The position numbers were made by a program, and so were the translations under genes. A stretch of 64,000 nucleotides of DNA from Humibacillus xanthopallidus. GTDB lineage: Bacteria; Actinomycetota; Actinomycetes; Actinomycetales; Dermatophilaceae. A model generated the notes under the pieces. The model was not told the origin of the DNA. It searched no databases and saw only the letters and a program-made list of their open reading frames with translations. Below, piece by piece: positions 38,167-46,875 of the stretch. Where the stretch lies: the NCBI RefSeq assembly GCF_006716675.1, contig NZ_VFPM01000002.1:248001-312000 (forward strand). Direction: 5' to 3'. Numbering within the stretch: position 1 is the stretch's first letter; each line of letters opens with the position of its first letter.

Positions 38167-40773
38167 TCAGAGCAGCCGCAGCTCGCGGCCACGGGCGACC
38201 GCGTCACGGCGTCGACCGACGCCCAGCTTGCGGTAGACAGCGGCCACGTGGGTCTTGATCGTGTTGATCGACAAGCACAGCTCGTCGGCGATCTCGGACA
38301 CCGACAGGGTTGTGGTGAGCCAGCGCAACACCGACAGCTCACGGTCGGTCAGCGACTCGGGAAGGGTGGTCCTGGCGTTGGGGATCTCGTGCGTCATTCC
38401 CTCCAAGGGGATCGGCCACCGCTCCTCGAGGCCGTGGTGGCGCGTGATGAGTGGCAGCAGGCGCCTCGCAGCCTCGACGAAGGGGAGCACCACGCCGCCG
38501 TTGTTGCCGAGGTCGATCGCATGGGTGACGCGCTCGACTGCACGTCTCTCGTCGCCAGCGGCCAGGGCAACCTCAGATCCGATGAGGACGGCCTCGACGA
38601 GCACGGGTAGCGAGGGGGCGGGACGGCTCGAGGCCACGACGCGACGCACATGACGCTCGGCACTATCGAGCTGGCCACTGGCCAGCTCGGCGCGCGCACG
38701 AGCGATGCCGACAAGGCCAGAGACATGATGGTTCGAGGCGGCTGCGGCGACGACCTCGTCCGGGGGCCGCAGCGGCCATCCCGACAGGCTGGACAGCTCC
38801 GCCGTCATCGTGCGACCCACGGTGACGAGGTTGAACGACCCCGGAGACCTCAAGGACGGGTCCTCGACGAGGAGGGTCATGGCCCCGACGTACTGTCCCA
38901 CCGCCTGGAGGGCCTTGGCCCTCAGCAGAGTCACTGTGCTCGACAGGGCAGGGTCAGCGCCGTTTCCGAGCGCATCGGAGGCTCGCTCCATCGCGAGCTC
39001 GAACTCATCGAGGCGGCCGCGGGCGATCGCCACCTCGCCCGCCGCGACGAAGAGCGCTGCCTGGGCTCGCCCCGTGAGGCGCGGGTGACTGCGGACCAGA
39101 CGGGAACCCTCCATCACGTAGTCCTCGGCGGTCGCCACCCGTCCCAGCGAGCAGTGCTGGATGCCGAGCAGGCCAATGCACTCCAGCGCGAGCGGAGTCA
39201 TGCCGAGGCCGTGGGCTCGGGTCAGCGCCCTGGTGAGGTACTCGATCGCGCGGTCCTCGTTGCCGCACCACAGGGCAATGGCGCCGATCTGGCTGAGGGC
39301 GAACGCGCCGAAAGGTCCATCGGGGTCCTCGGCGGTCATTCGCTCTGCGACCATCGTCGCGGTGTCGGCGTAGCCGTCGTGCATGGCGAGGACGAGGCGG
39401 GCGTAGTCGGCGAGCATCCGGGTGCCGGGGGCCTCCGGTTCGTCACCGATCAAGAGCAGTTGCGTCCGCAGGGCCGTCATCTCGCCGGTGGCGCCCGCGA
39501 CCGCGGCCTGGGCCGCGGTCAGCAACACTCGTTCCGTGCCGGCCGCGACGTCGCCCTCGAGGTGTGACCGCGGGGTCTGCACGAAGCCCTGGAGGTCGGA
39601 CACGACCCGTTCCCCGCTGCCGAGGAAGATCCGGCTGAAGGCGCCTCGGGAGAGCAGGTCGGCCGCGTGCCCGCAATCATGTGCCGTGACGGCGTGGTGG
39701 AGGGCCTCGACGAGATTGCCCCGCTCGTCGTGCCACCGCGCTGCCCGTGCGTTGACGAGTCGCCGCAATGTCGCAGGTTCGCTGGCCAGCAGGTGGACGA
39801 GCACCTCGCGCATGAGAGGGTGGTAGCGGTACCAGCCCATTTCGTGCTCGAGGGGGGACACGAAGGAGCCCCCCTGGGCCAACCGGGCGAGGATGTCGGC
39901 GCCACCGGTGTCGTCGCAGATCGCGTCGGCCAGGGATCCGCAGATGGCCTCGCACACGCTGGTGCGGATGAGCATCCGTCGCGAGTGGGGGTCCAGCGAT
40001 GCGAGCACCTCCTCGAGTAGGAACTCCCCAATGCTGCCGCGGTCCATCGCAAATGCCGTGACGAAGTCCTCCGGGCGATCGGAGGACTCCATGCGGACCA
40101 TGGAGAGCCGCAGCCCTGCCACCCATCCCTCTGTCCGCTCCATGAGCAGGGCGCGGGCGGAGGGGTCGAGCGCGAGGCCGTGAGCGGCGATCAGGTCGTC
40201 CACCTCGGTGGGGCTCATGGCCAGGTCGACCGCGCGCAGCTCGGACAGCAGTCCCGCGATGCGGTAGCGATGTAGCGCGACGAGCGGGTCACTCCGCGCG
40301 GACAGGATGACGTGCAGCCCGGGGAGCGGGAGCTGAAGGAGAGCGTCAAGCTGCTGGACCAGACCGGGGTCCCTGAGGACGTGCGCATCGTCCAGCACGA
40401 GGTAGAGGGGGTCGTCCGCTGAGACGACGGCGGCGAGCCGCTCCAGGGTCTCTTCGGGAGCCGGTCGACCTCCCCCTATGTCACTCGGAACGGCGCGGCC
40501 CACCTGCTCGAGGGCCTCGTCGACCAGACCCCAGAAGGGACCGGAGGCGTTGTCGGCCGGCTCGAGCGACACCCACGCAGTCGGCGCGCGACGGCTGCGC
40601 ACCCACTCACTCACCGCCACCGTCTTGCCGGACGCCGGACCGGCGGCGACCACCGTCAGGGGTCGCTCAGTGGCTGCGGCCAACGCGGAGATCAACCGGG
40701 GACGCGGTACATGCCGAGGCGGCAGATCCGGCACGACGAACTTGCGTGCCCTGAACGCTGAGTACATCGTCAT
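38167..40773 (-). CDS. LuxR-family regulator, MalT-like (LAL type)
   Basis: 868-residue ATP-dependent regulator. Walker A GPASGKT (45-51), Walker B LYLVLDDAH, and winged-helix/STAND segments to about 350. A TPR-like helical sensor region covers about 380-790, and the C-terminal LuxR helix-turn-helix about 800-865 (LTDRELSVLRWL, LSVSEIADELCLSINTIKTHVAAVYRKLGV). It is divergent from the DUF6325-sulfatase cluster by 220 bp and so is its likely regulator. ATG at 40773 or 40767. Confidence 0.9.
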   Translation of the reverse strand: MTMYSAFRARKFVVPDLPPRHVPRPRLISALAAATERPLTVVAAGPASGKTVAVSEWVRSRRAPTAWVSLEPADNASGPFWGLVDEALEQVGRAVPSDIGGGRPAPEETLERLAAVVSADDPLYLVLDDAHVLRDPGLVQQLDALLQLPLPGLHVILSARSDPLVALHRYRIAGLLSELRAVDLAMSPTEVDDLIAAHGLALDPSARALLMERTEGWVAGLRLSMVRMESSDRPEDFVTAFAMDRGSIGEFLLEEVLASLDPHSRRMLIRTSVCEAICGSLADAICDDTGGADILARLAQGGSFVSPLEHEMGWYRYHPLMREVLVHLLASEPATLRRLVNARAARWHDERGNLVEALHHAVTAHDCGHAADLLSRGAFSRIFLGSGERVVSDLQGFVQTPRSHLEGDVAAGTERVLLTAAQAAVAGATGEMTALRTQLLLIGDEPEAPGTRMLADYARLVLAMHDGYADTATMVAERMTAEDPDGPFGAFALSQIGAIALWCGNEDRAIEYLTRALTRAHGLGMTPLALECIGLLGIQHCSLGRVATAEDYVMEGSRLVRSHPRLTGRAQAALFVAAGEVAIARGRLDEFELAMERASDALGNGADPALSSTVTLLRAKALQAVGQYVGAMTLLVEDPSLRSPGSFNLVTVGRTMTAELSSLSGWPLRPPDEVVAAAASNHHVSGLVGIARARAELASGQLDSAERHVRRVVASSRPAPSLPVLVEAVLIGSEVALAAGDERRAVERVTHAIDLGNNGGVVLPFVEAARRLLPLITRHHGLEERWPIPLEGMTHEIPNARTTLPESLTDRELSVLRWLTTTLSVSEIADELCLSINTIKTHVAAVYRKLGVGRRRDAVARGRELRLL

Positions 40774-40993
40774 CACCCCGACCGTGACTGCGTGGCATCC
40801 CTCGGCCGGTGTAGCTGCCAACGGACTTGGCGACTGCCTGTGAGAAGCGTAGAACGGCCGTGGCCTGCCAGCCGCTTCAAATCTCGGGGCGAGCTGGTCC
40901 CGTGTTTTCGGCCGTCTCATGTCAGAAGGGTGATCCGCGACAGACCGCGGCCTTCGACGCTGGGGACATGCCCGACAGGGAGGAGGCCCAGCC

Positions 40994-41257
40994 ATGGCAC
41001 TGTCCAGCGACTACGAGGTGCGCGTCGCAGGCATCGTCGGGCCAGCCGCGCGCGAGGCGTTCGCCGACCTGGACATCCGCATCGAGGAAACCTCGACGGT
41101 CCTGTCTGGCGCGCTCGACCAGGCAGCGCTGCACGGCATCATCGAGCGCGTCGCCGCGCTCGGCCTCGAGCTGGTCGACATCCGACGCACCTCCTCGGCA
41201 GGCGGATCCCCCGGATCCCAGGCGCTGCTCGCGAGCCACGACACACAGAGAGGATGA
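40994..41257 (+). CDS. Small protein preceding DUF6325
   Basis: 87 residues with alternating beta-alpha pattern (YEVRVAGIVGPAAREAF, ALHGIIERVAALGLELVDIRR) and a flexible tail. The pattern resembles small BON/ACT-like or anti-sigma-antagonist-like alpha/beta proteins, but I cannot assign a family. GGAGG lies 7-8 nt before the ATG. One base separates it from the DUF6325 gene, so they are co-translated. First gene of the plus-strand cluster divergent from the LuxR regulator. Confidence 0.75.
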   Translation: MALSSDYEVRVAGIVGPAAREAFADLDIRIEETSTVLSGALDQAALHGIIERVAALGLELVDIRRTSSAGGSPGSQALLASHDTQRG

Positions 41258-41258
41258 C

Positions 41259-41678
41259 ATGGGACCCGTTCACTACGTGGTGGTCGCCTTCGACCACCCC
41301 GACTTCCACGGCCGTCTGGCAGCAGAGCTCGCTGCTCTCGTGGAGAGCAGGAGCGTCCGGCTGCTCGACCTCGTCTTCGTCACTCGAGATGCACAAGGTG
41401 GTGTGTCGACGCTCGAGGTCGACGGGCTGCCTGACGGCGGAGCCGGCTACGACGGGGTCGACGGCGAGTTCGGCGGCCTCATCAGTGACGTCGACCTCGC
41501 GGAGGTCGGCGGACAGCTCGATCCGGATACGGCCGCTGCCGTGCTCATCTGGGAGAACACCTGGGCAGACCGGTTCGTCACCGCATTGGCCGAGACGGGC
41601 GGGGTGGTCGTCGACGAGGGCGTCGTACCACTCGAGACGGCCGAGTCGGCACTGGCCGGGCTCCAGAGCGGCACCTGA
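41259..41678 (+). CDS. DUF6325-family protein
   Basis: 139 residues, acidic. The pattern MGPVHYVVVAFDHPDFHGRLAAEL, VRLLDLVFVTRDAQG and VLIWENTWADRFVTAL matches DUF6325 proteins seen near small membrane stress proteins in actinobacteria. Function unknown. AGAGAGG lies just before the ATG. Followed 58 bp later by the SHOCT protein, the pairing usually seen with this family. Confidence 0.82.
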   Translation: MGPVHYVVVAFDHPDFHGRLAAELAALVESRSVRLLDLVFVTRDAQGGVSTLEVDGLPDGGAGYDGVDGEFGGLISDVDLAEVGGQLDPDTAAAVLIWENTWADRFVTALAETGGVVVDEGVVPLETAESALAGLQSGT

Positions 41679-41736
41679 CGCGGGTGGCACGAGAGCTGGC
41701 GCCCCTCGGGGCGCCCACACCGAAAGGGGATACCTC

Positions 41737-42099
41737 ATGATCGGACGACCCTTCTTACGGCTGGGGCGGCCAAGCCTTCTGCAGACCGCAGCCCGGACCG
41801 CCGTCGTCGCGGGCACAGCGACGGCAGTGACCGGAGGCATGATGCGCCGTCGGGCGCGGAGGGACCAGCAGGAGCAGGAGGCCGCCGCATACGAAGCCCA
41901 GTCCGCGGCCTACCGCGCGCCACAGCCCGCGGCAGCGCCGCCGGCCACTCCGCCGCCGCCCGCGCCGCCGCCTGCTTCGACCGTCTCGTCGGGCGCCAGC
42001 CTCCTCGACCAGCTCCGCGAGCTGGGGCAGCTGCGCGACGACGGGGTGCTGACCGAGGAGGAGTTCGCGACGCAGAAGGGACGCCTGCTCAACCAGTAG
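41737..42099 (+). CDS. SHOCT-domain protein
   Basis: 120 residues. A basic N-terminal segment (to residue 45) contains a short hydrophobic run (AVVAGTATAVTGGMM), then an Ala/Pro-rich linker (about 55-80), and a C-terminal SHOCT domain (LLDQLRELGQLRDDGVLTEEEFATQKGRLL). SHOCT domains mediate oligomerisation or membrane association. Leu7 is encoded by the rare TTA codon, a potential point of control in high-GC actinobacteria. GAAAGGGG precedes the ATG. Confidence 0.82.
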   Translation: MIGRPFLRLGRPSLLQTAARTAVVAGTATAVTGGMMRRRARRDQQEQEAAAYEAQSAAYRAPQPAAAPPATPPPPAPPPASTVSSGASLLDQLRELGQLRDDGVLTEEEFATQKGRLLNQ

Positions 42100-42208
42100 C
42101 GCGCATGCGTCGCCACCTCAGGCTCACCTCGCCCCGGCTGAGGCAGCCAGTTCGACACCAACTGACCGTGGACCGTTTCCCAACCGAGGACCTGAAGGAG
42201 CACCTGCC

Positions 42209-43747
42209 ATGCCTGACTCGAAGCCGAACATCCTTGTCATCTGGGGCGATGACATCGGGATCACCAACCTCAGCTGCTACAGCGACGGGTTGATGGGCTA
42301 CCGCACCCCCAACATCGATCGACTCGCCGACGAGGGGATGCGCTTCACCGACTCCTACGGCGAGCAGTCCTGCACCGCCGGTCGCTCGTCCTTCATCACC
42401 GGGCAGAGCGTCTACCGCACCGGCATGAGCAAGGTCGGTGTGCCGGGGGCGGATGTGGGCCTCGCCGCCGAGGATGCGACCATCGCCGAGGTGCTCAAGC
42501 CGCTCGGCTACGCCACCGGCCAGTTCGGCAAGAACCACCTGGGGGACCTCAACAAGTACCTGCCGACAGCGCACGGGTTCGACGAGTTCTTCGGCAACCT
42601 CTACCACCTCAACGCCGAGGAGGAGCCTGAGCTGCCGGACTTCCCCAAGGAGAAGGACTTCCCCCGGCTCTACAACCTCCAGCTCCCGCGCGGCGTGATC
42701 CACTCGTGGGCGACCGACGAGGACGACGGCACGGTCGACCCCAAGTTCGGCCCGCAGGGCAAGCAGCGCATCGAGGACACCGGCAAGCTGACGAAGAAGC
42801 GGATGGAGACCATCGACGATGAGATTGCCGATGCCTGCATCGACTTCATCCGGCGCCAGCACGACGCCGAGACGCCGTTCTTCGTGTGGTTGAACTTCAC
42901 CCACATGCACGTGCGCACCCACACCAAGCCGGAGAGCATCGGTCAGGCGGGGCATTGGCAGTCGCCCTACCACGACACGATGGTCGACCACGACCGCAAC
43001 GTGGGGCAGGTGCTCGACCTGCTCGACGAGCTCGGCATCGCCGACGACACGATCGTCGTCTACAGCACGGACAACGGGCCCCACGGCAACACCTGGCCCG
43101 ATGGCGCCACGACGCCGTTCCGCAGCGAGAAGGACACGAACTGGGAAGGCGCCTTCCGCATCCCCGAGCTCGTCCGGTGGCCGGGCCGCATCCCGGCTGG
43201 CGTGGTGTCCAACGAGATCATCCAGCACCACGACTGGCTGCCGACCTTCGCCGCAGCCGCCGGCGAGCCCGAGATCGTCGAGAAGCTCAAGCAGGGCCAC
43301 GACCTCGGCGAGACGAGCTTCAAGGTGCACATTGACGGCTACAACCTGTTGCCCTACCTCACGGGCGAGGTCGACAAGAGCCCGCGTCAGGGCCTCATCT
43401 ACTTCTCCGACGACGCCGACGTGCTCGGCATCCGCTTCGACAACTGGAAGATTGTCTTCATGGAGCAGCGCGTGACAGGCACGCTCGGCATCTGGTTCGA
43501 ACCGTTCACCGAGCTGCGCATCCCCAAGCTCTTCAACCTGCGCACCGACCCGTTCGAGCGTGCCGACCAGACCTCGAACACCTACTACGACTGGTTCATC
43601 GACCACGACTTCATCGCCGCCTACGGCACCGCCATCGCGACCGTCTTCCTCGAGTCGTTCAAGGAGTTCCCGCCGAGGCATGAGCCGGCGTCGTTCACCA
43701 TCGACCACGCCGTGAAGAAGCTGCACGCCTTCCTCGGCAGCAGCTGA
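42209..43747 (+). CDS. Arylsulfatase (formylglycine-dependent)
   Basis: 512-residue sulfatase that hydrolyses sulfate esters. Metal ligands D14/D15 (IWGDDIG), formylglycine motif C55-T-A-G-R59, GKNHLGD, FTHMHV, and STDNGPH near residue 286-293 complete the active site. The motif has Ala rather than Pro in third position, which formylglycine-generating enzymes also accept. No signal peptide, so it may act in the cytoplasm. GAAGGAG precedes the ATG. Its maturase is two genes downstream. Confidence 0.93.
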   Translation: MPDSKPNILVIWGDDIGITNLSCYSDGLMGYRTPNIDRLADEGMRFTDSYGEQSCTAGRSSFITGQSVYRTGMSKVGVPGADVGLAAEDATIAEVLKPLGYATGQFGKNHLGDLNKYLPTAHGFDEFFGNLYHLNAEEEPELPDFPKEKDFPRLYNLQLPRGVIHSWATDEDDGTVDPKFGPQGKQRIEDTGKLTKKRMETIDDEIADACIDFIRRQHDAETPFFVWLNFTHMHVRTHTKPESIGQAGHWQSPYHDTMVDHDRNVGQVLDLLDELGIADDTIVVYSTDNGPHGNTWPDGATTPFRSEKDTNWEGAFRIPELVRWPGRIPAGVVSNEIIQHHDWLPTFAAAAGEPEIVEKLKQGHDLGETSFKVHIDGYNLLPYLTGEVDKSPRQGLIYFSDDADVLGIRFDNWKIVFMEQRVTGTLGIWFEPFTELRIPKLFNLRTDPFERADQTSNTYYDWFIDHDFIAAYGTAIATVFLESFKEFPPRHEPASFTIDHAVKKLHAFLGSS

Positions 43748-43772
43748 GCCCAGTCCCCGCGAGGAGGCGGAG

Positions 43773-44708
43773 ATGCCACTTGACAGCTGGTCCGACGGCG
43801 AGACCCGGTCCGCGATCCACGACTTCGTGGACCGGGTCACCGATGAGGGCGGCCCGGACTACGTGGAGCCGGCAGCACGGGTCGCGGTGTTCGACAACGA
43901 CGGCACGCTGTGGTGCGAGAAGCCGATGCCGATCCAGCTCGATTTCACGATCCGGCGGCTGGCGGAGCTGGCGGCCGAGGACGCGTCCCTACGCGACGAG
44001 CAGCCCTTCAAGGCTGCCTACGAGAAGGACGTGCACTGGCTCGGCGCCGCGATGGTCAAGCACTACCAGGGTGACGACGCCGACCTGCGGCTGCTCATGG
44101 GGGCGGTCACCCGGGCCTTCGACGCTGTCACCGTCGAGGACTACGACGCCCAGGTGGTGTCCTTCTTCGGCGACGCCAGCCACCCCACCCTCGGCCTGCC
44201 CTATCGCGGCTGTGCCTACCAGCCGATGGTCGAGCTGCTCGACCACCTCGACGACCATGGCTTCACGACCTACATCGCCTCCGGCGGTGACCGTGACTTC
44301 ATGCGGCCTGTCGCCGGCGACCTCTATGGCGTGCCGCCCGAGCGGGTGATCGGCAGCGCCCTCGGCCTCACCTACATCGACGAAGGCACGACGACCAGCC
44401 TGATGTACAAGGCCGCCATGGACTTCTTCGACGACGGACCAGAGAAGCCGGTGCGCATCTGGAGCCGCATCGGACGACGCCCGATCCTCGCCGTCGGCAA
44501 CTCCAACGGTGACCTGCCCATGCTCGCCTACGCAGGCACCGACACGACGCCGTCCTTGCGGCTGCTCCTGCTCCACGACGACGCCGACCGGGAGTTCGAC
44601 TACGTCGCGGGAGCCGAAGAGGCGCTTGCCACGGCCAAGCGCCAGAATTGGACCGTGGTCAGCATGAAGGACGACTGGTCGTCCGTCTTCGCGGGGGGCG
44701 ACGCGTGA
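43773..44708 (+). CDS. HAD-family phosphatase
   Basis: 311-residue haloacid dehalogenase-fold hydrolase. Motif I VFDNDGTLW with D41 and D43; motif II TYIASGGDRDFMRP (Ser); motif IV LAVGNSNGDLPML. The helical cap lies between residues 50 and 150. Likely a phosphomonoesterase related to the phosphoserine-phosphatase branch, substrate unknown. It sits 25 bp after the sulfatase and overlaps the formylglycine-generating enzyme (GTGA), so all three are probably translated together. Confidence 0.88.
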   Translation: MPLDSWSDGETRSAIHDFVDRVTDEGGPDYVEPAARVAVFDNDGTLWCEKPMPIQLDFTIRRLAELAAEDASLRDEQPFKAAYEKDVHWLGAAMVKHYQGDDADLRLLMGAVTRAFDAVTVEDYDAQVVSFFGDASHPTLGLPYRGCAYQPMVELLDHLDDHGFTTYIASGGDRDFMRPVAGDLYGVPPERVIGSALGLTYIDEGTTTSLMYKAAMDFFDDGPEKPVRIWSRIGRRPILAVGNSNGDLPMLAYAGTDTTPSLRLLLLHDDADREFDYVAGAEEALATAKRQNWTVVSMKDDWSSVFAGGDA

Positions 44709-45694
44709 CGGTGAGCGCCGAGGTCGGCCTCGCCTGGGTGCCACCGCAGACGTATGCCATGGGCTCGGACGCGCACTACTCCGAGGAGGCGCCGGCGCAT
44801 CCCGTCACGGTCGACGGGTTCTGGATCTCACCGACGCAGGTGACGAACGCCCAGTTCGCCGCCTTCGTCGATGCGACCGGGTACGTCACGGTCGCCGAGC
44901 GACCTCTCGACGCCGCGGACTTCCCCGGTGCCCCGGCCGAGAACCTCCAGCCCGGCTCGATGGTCTTCAATCGCACGGCGGGACCGGTCGACCTGCGTCA
45001 CATCAACCTCTGGTGGACGTGGACACCCGGGGCGTCCTGGCGCCACCCGACCGGGGCCGCGTCCACGGTAGACGCGCTCGACGACCACCCTGTCGTCCAC
45101 GTCGCCTACGAGGACGCCGAGTCGTATGCCGCGTGGAGCGGTGACGCTCTCCCCACCGAGGCCGAGTGGGAGGCGGCGGCGCGCGGGGGCCTCAGCGGAG
45201 CGAGCTTCGTCTGGGGGGACCAGCCGGAGCGAGCCGGGGAACGGCTCGCCAACTACTGGCACGGGGACTTCCCGTCGCGTCCTGAGCCCGGGTACGGCGC
45301 GACCCAGGCGGTGGGATCCTTCCCACCCAACGCATACGGGCTCTACGACATGGCGGGCAACGTCTGGGAATGGACGTCGGACTGGTACGCGACAGGGCAT
45401 GCCGGTCAGGCCGACCCGAAGCCGTGCTGCGTGCCACGCAACCCCAGAGGCCCGGCCGTGGAGGCGAGCTTCGACCCGGCGCAGCCGCAGTTTCACGTGC
45501 CGCGCAAGGTGATCAAGGGTGGGTCGTTCCTCTGCGCCGACTCGTACTGCCTGCGCTACCGCCCGGCAGCGCGGCGCCCGCAGATGATAGACACGGGGAT
45601 GAGCCACATCGGCTTCCGCGTCGTGCGTCGACCGACGGCGCCTCCTGACGACGGACGTCGGATGCTCACCGTGGCAGGCCAGTTGCCGCCGTAG
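44705..45694 (+). CDS. Formylglycine-generating enzyme (SUMF1 family)
   Basis: 329-residue copper-dependent oxidase that converts the sulfatase CxA/PxR cysteine to formylglycine. Family marks: WVPPQTYAMGSD, HPVTVDGFWISPTQVTNAQFAAFV, LPTEAEWEAAARGG, YDMAGNVWEW and the catalytic GGSFLCADSYCLRYRPAAR with C277 and C282 spaced five apart as in true FGE enzymes. Both cysteines present, so it should be an active maturase for the sulfatase two genes upstream. GTG overlaps the HAD stop by 4 bp. Confidence 0.94.
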   Translation: MTVSAEVGLAWVPPQTYAMGSDAHYSEEAPAHPVTVDGFWISPTQVTNAQFAAFVDATGYVTVAERPLDAADFPGAPAENLQPGSMVFNRTAGPVDLRHINLWWTWTPGASWRHPTGAASTVDALDDHPVVHVAYEDAESYAAWSGDALPTEAEWEAAARGGLSGASFVWGDQPERAGERLANYWHGDFPSRPEPGYGATQAVGSFPPNAYGLYDMAGNVWEWTSDWYATGHAGQADPKPCCVPRNPRGPAVEASFDPAQPQFHVPRKVIKGGSFLCADSYCLRYRPAARRPQMIDTGMSHIGFRVVRRPTAPPDDGRRMLTVAGQLPP

Positions 45695-45965
45695 CCCCAC
45701 GGCGGGCGGCCGCGGTCGCGGTGCGGACGCGGAACAAAGAGTGCATGAGTGACACACAGGTGATGGGCCAGGCGCCCGCGCGGTTACCAGCCGATGGTGG
45801 GCCGGGGGGGTCGCAGGGCTGCTCGGGCGGGTCGGTGACGACCTCACCCATGTCGGGGCGGCGAGGTCGACACCTGTCTACGGCTGCCCCGTTCCGAAAC
45901 CCCGACTTCGCCATCGTGACTCCATGAGACGGCCTCGTGACCGTCTATTCAGAGTCCGTGTCCAC
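45695..45965. other. Gap between FGE gene and IS remnant
   Basis: About 270 bp, no convincing gene, promoter or hairpin seen. The boundary with the IS-like sequence is near 45,970 (gggcgtgtcttct). Confidence 0.4.
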
Positions 45966-45969
45966 AGCT

Positions 45970-46250
45970 AGGGCGTGTCTTCTGGGGTGAGCGCTGCCGG
46001 CTGTGATGGTGGAGGCGTGTCGCGTTGAGCCGTGCTGACCGATGCCCAATGGGAGCTGATCGAACCCCTGATGCCATCATCGGATGGCATCAGGGACAAC
46101 CGTTTTCGTGACCACTGAACGATCGTCGGGGCGTGGCGTACCGGTTCCGGACCGGGACTGCGTGCCGTGACCTGCCCGAGCGGTTCGGGCCGTGGCAGAC
46201 GGTGTGGAAGCGACACCGCGGCGACGAACCCGAGGCCCGGGCGGGACACG
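45970..46250 (+). pseudogene. Remnant of IS5-type transposase (5' part)
   Basis: Only the N-terminal part of an IS5/IS4-type transposase is left. The first frame from GTG 46032 reads LTDAQWELIEPLMP then meets a stop near 46118. The next frame continues YRFRTGTACRDLPERFGPW and WQTVWKRH, which is the same family. So at least one stop and one frameshift are present, and nothing of the catalytic domain remains. A 12-bp hairpin (46066-46077 with 46084-46095) sits inside it. The left end resembles an IS terminus (gggcgtgtcttct). Confidence 0.75.
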
Positions 46251-46269
46251 GCGGCGCACCACGCACTCG

Positions 46270-46841
46270 ATGGAGTCCGTGCTGGCCGAGACGATCGCGC
46301 TGCTGGATGAGTCGGGCGAACCCGCCCTGACCTTCCGTGCCCTGGCCGCACGGTTGGGCGGGGGCGTGGCGAGCGTGTACTGGTATGTGTCCAGCAGAGA
46401 GGAGTTGCTCGACCTGGCGACCGACGAAGTGATGGCACGGATACTTACCGACGCCGAGTGCGTCGTGGACGGTCCGGACCCCATCGCAAACCTGCGAGCG
46501 CTCTCGCTGGCGCTGTTCGAGGAGATGCAGCGGCGCCCGGGGTTCGGCTCCTCCATGCTCCGCAACACCGGCCTGGAGCCGGCTGCGTTCCTGAAGAGTA
46601 CGCCGACCGTTGGCGGGCCCTCGACCCCGCGCAATACCCCTTCGTCCACCAGATCGCCGACGAGTTCGAGCACCACGACGATGTGGAGGTGTTCCAGTCC
46701 GGACTTGACCTACTGCTGGCAGGAGTGCGCCGGCAATGCCGCCCGCTCGGCCTGCCCAGTCGATCGCGCCGCCGATTCGGCCACTGCGGTTGCGCAATAT
46801 CGCTGCGGTGCGTCGCGTCGGCTGCCATGCTCGAGAGTTGA
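46270..46841 (+). pseudogene. Frameshifted TetR-family regulator
   Basis: N-terminal helix-turn-helix typical of TetR (ALTFRALAARLGGGVASVYWYVSSREELL) in one frame, up to LEPAAFLK near 46,592. The C-terminal domain continues in another frame as EEYADRWRALDPAQYPFVHQ and VFQSGLDLLLAGV, ending at 46841. The 5' end abuts the transposase remnant, so the native start may also be lost. It is probably inactive, unless the frameshift is a sequencing error. Confidence 0.75.
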
Positions 46842-46875
46842 CGGATCCGACGAGGCTCCGATCGGGGACGCGGAG

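Noticed and set aside
42121..42152. Imperfect dyad between SHOCT and sulfatase genes
   Set aside because: The stem is short and interrupted, too weak to call a terminator.
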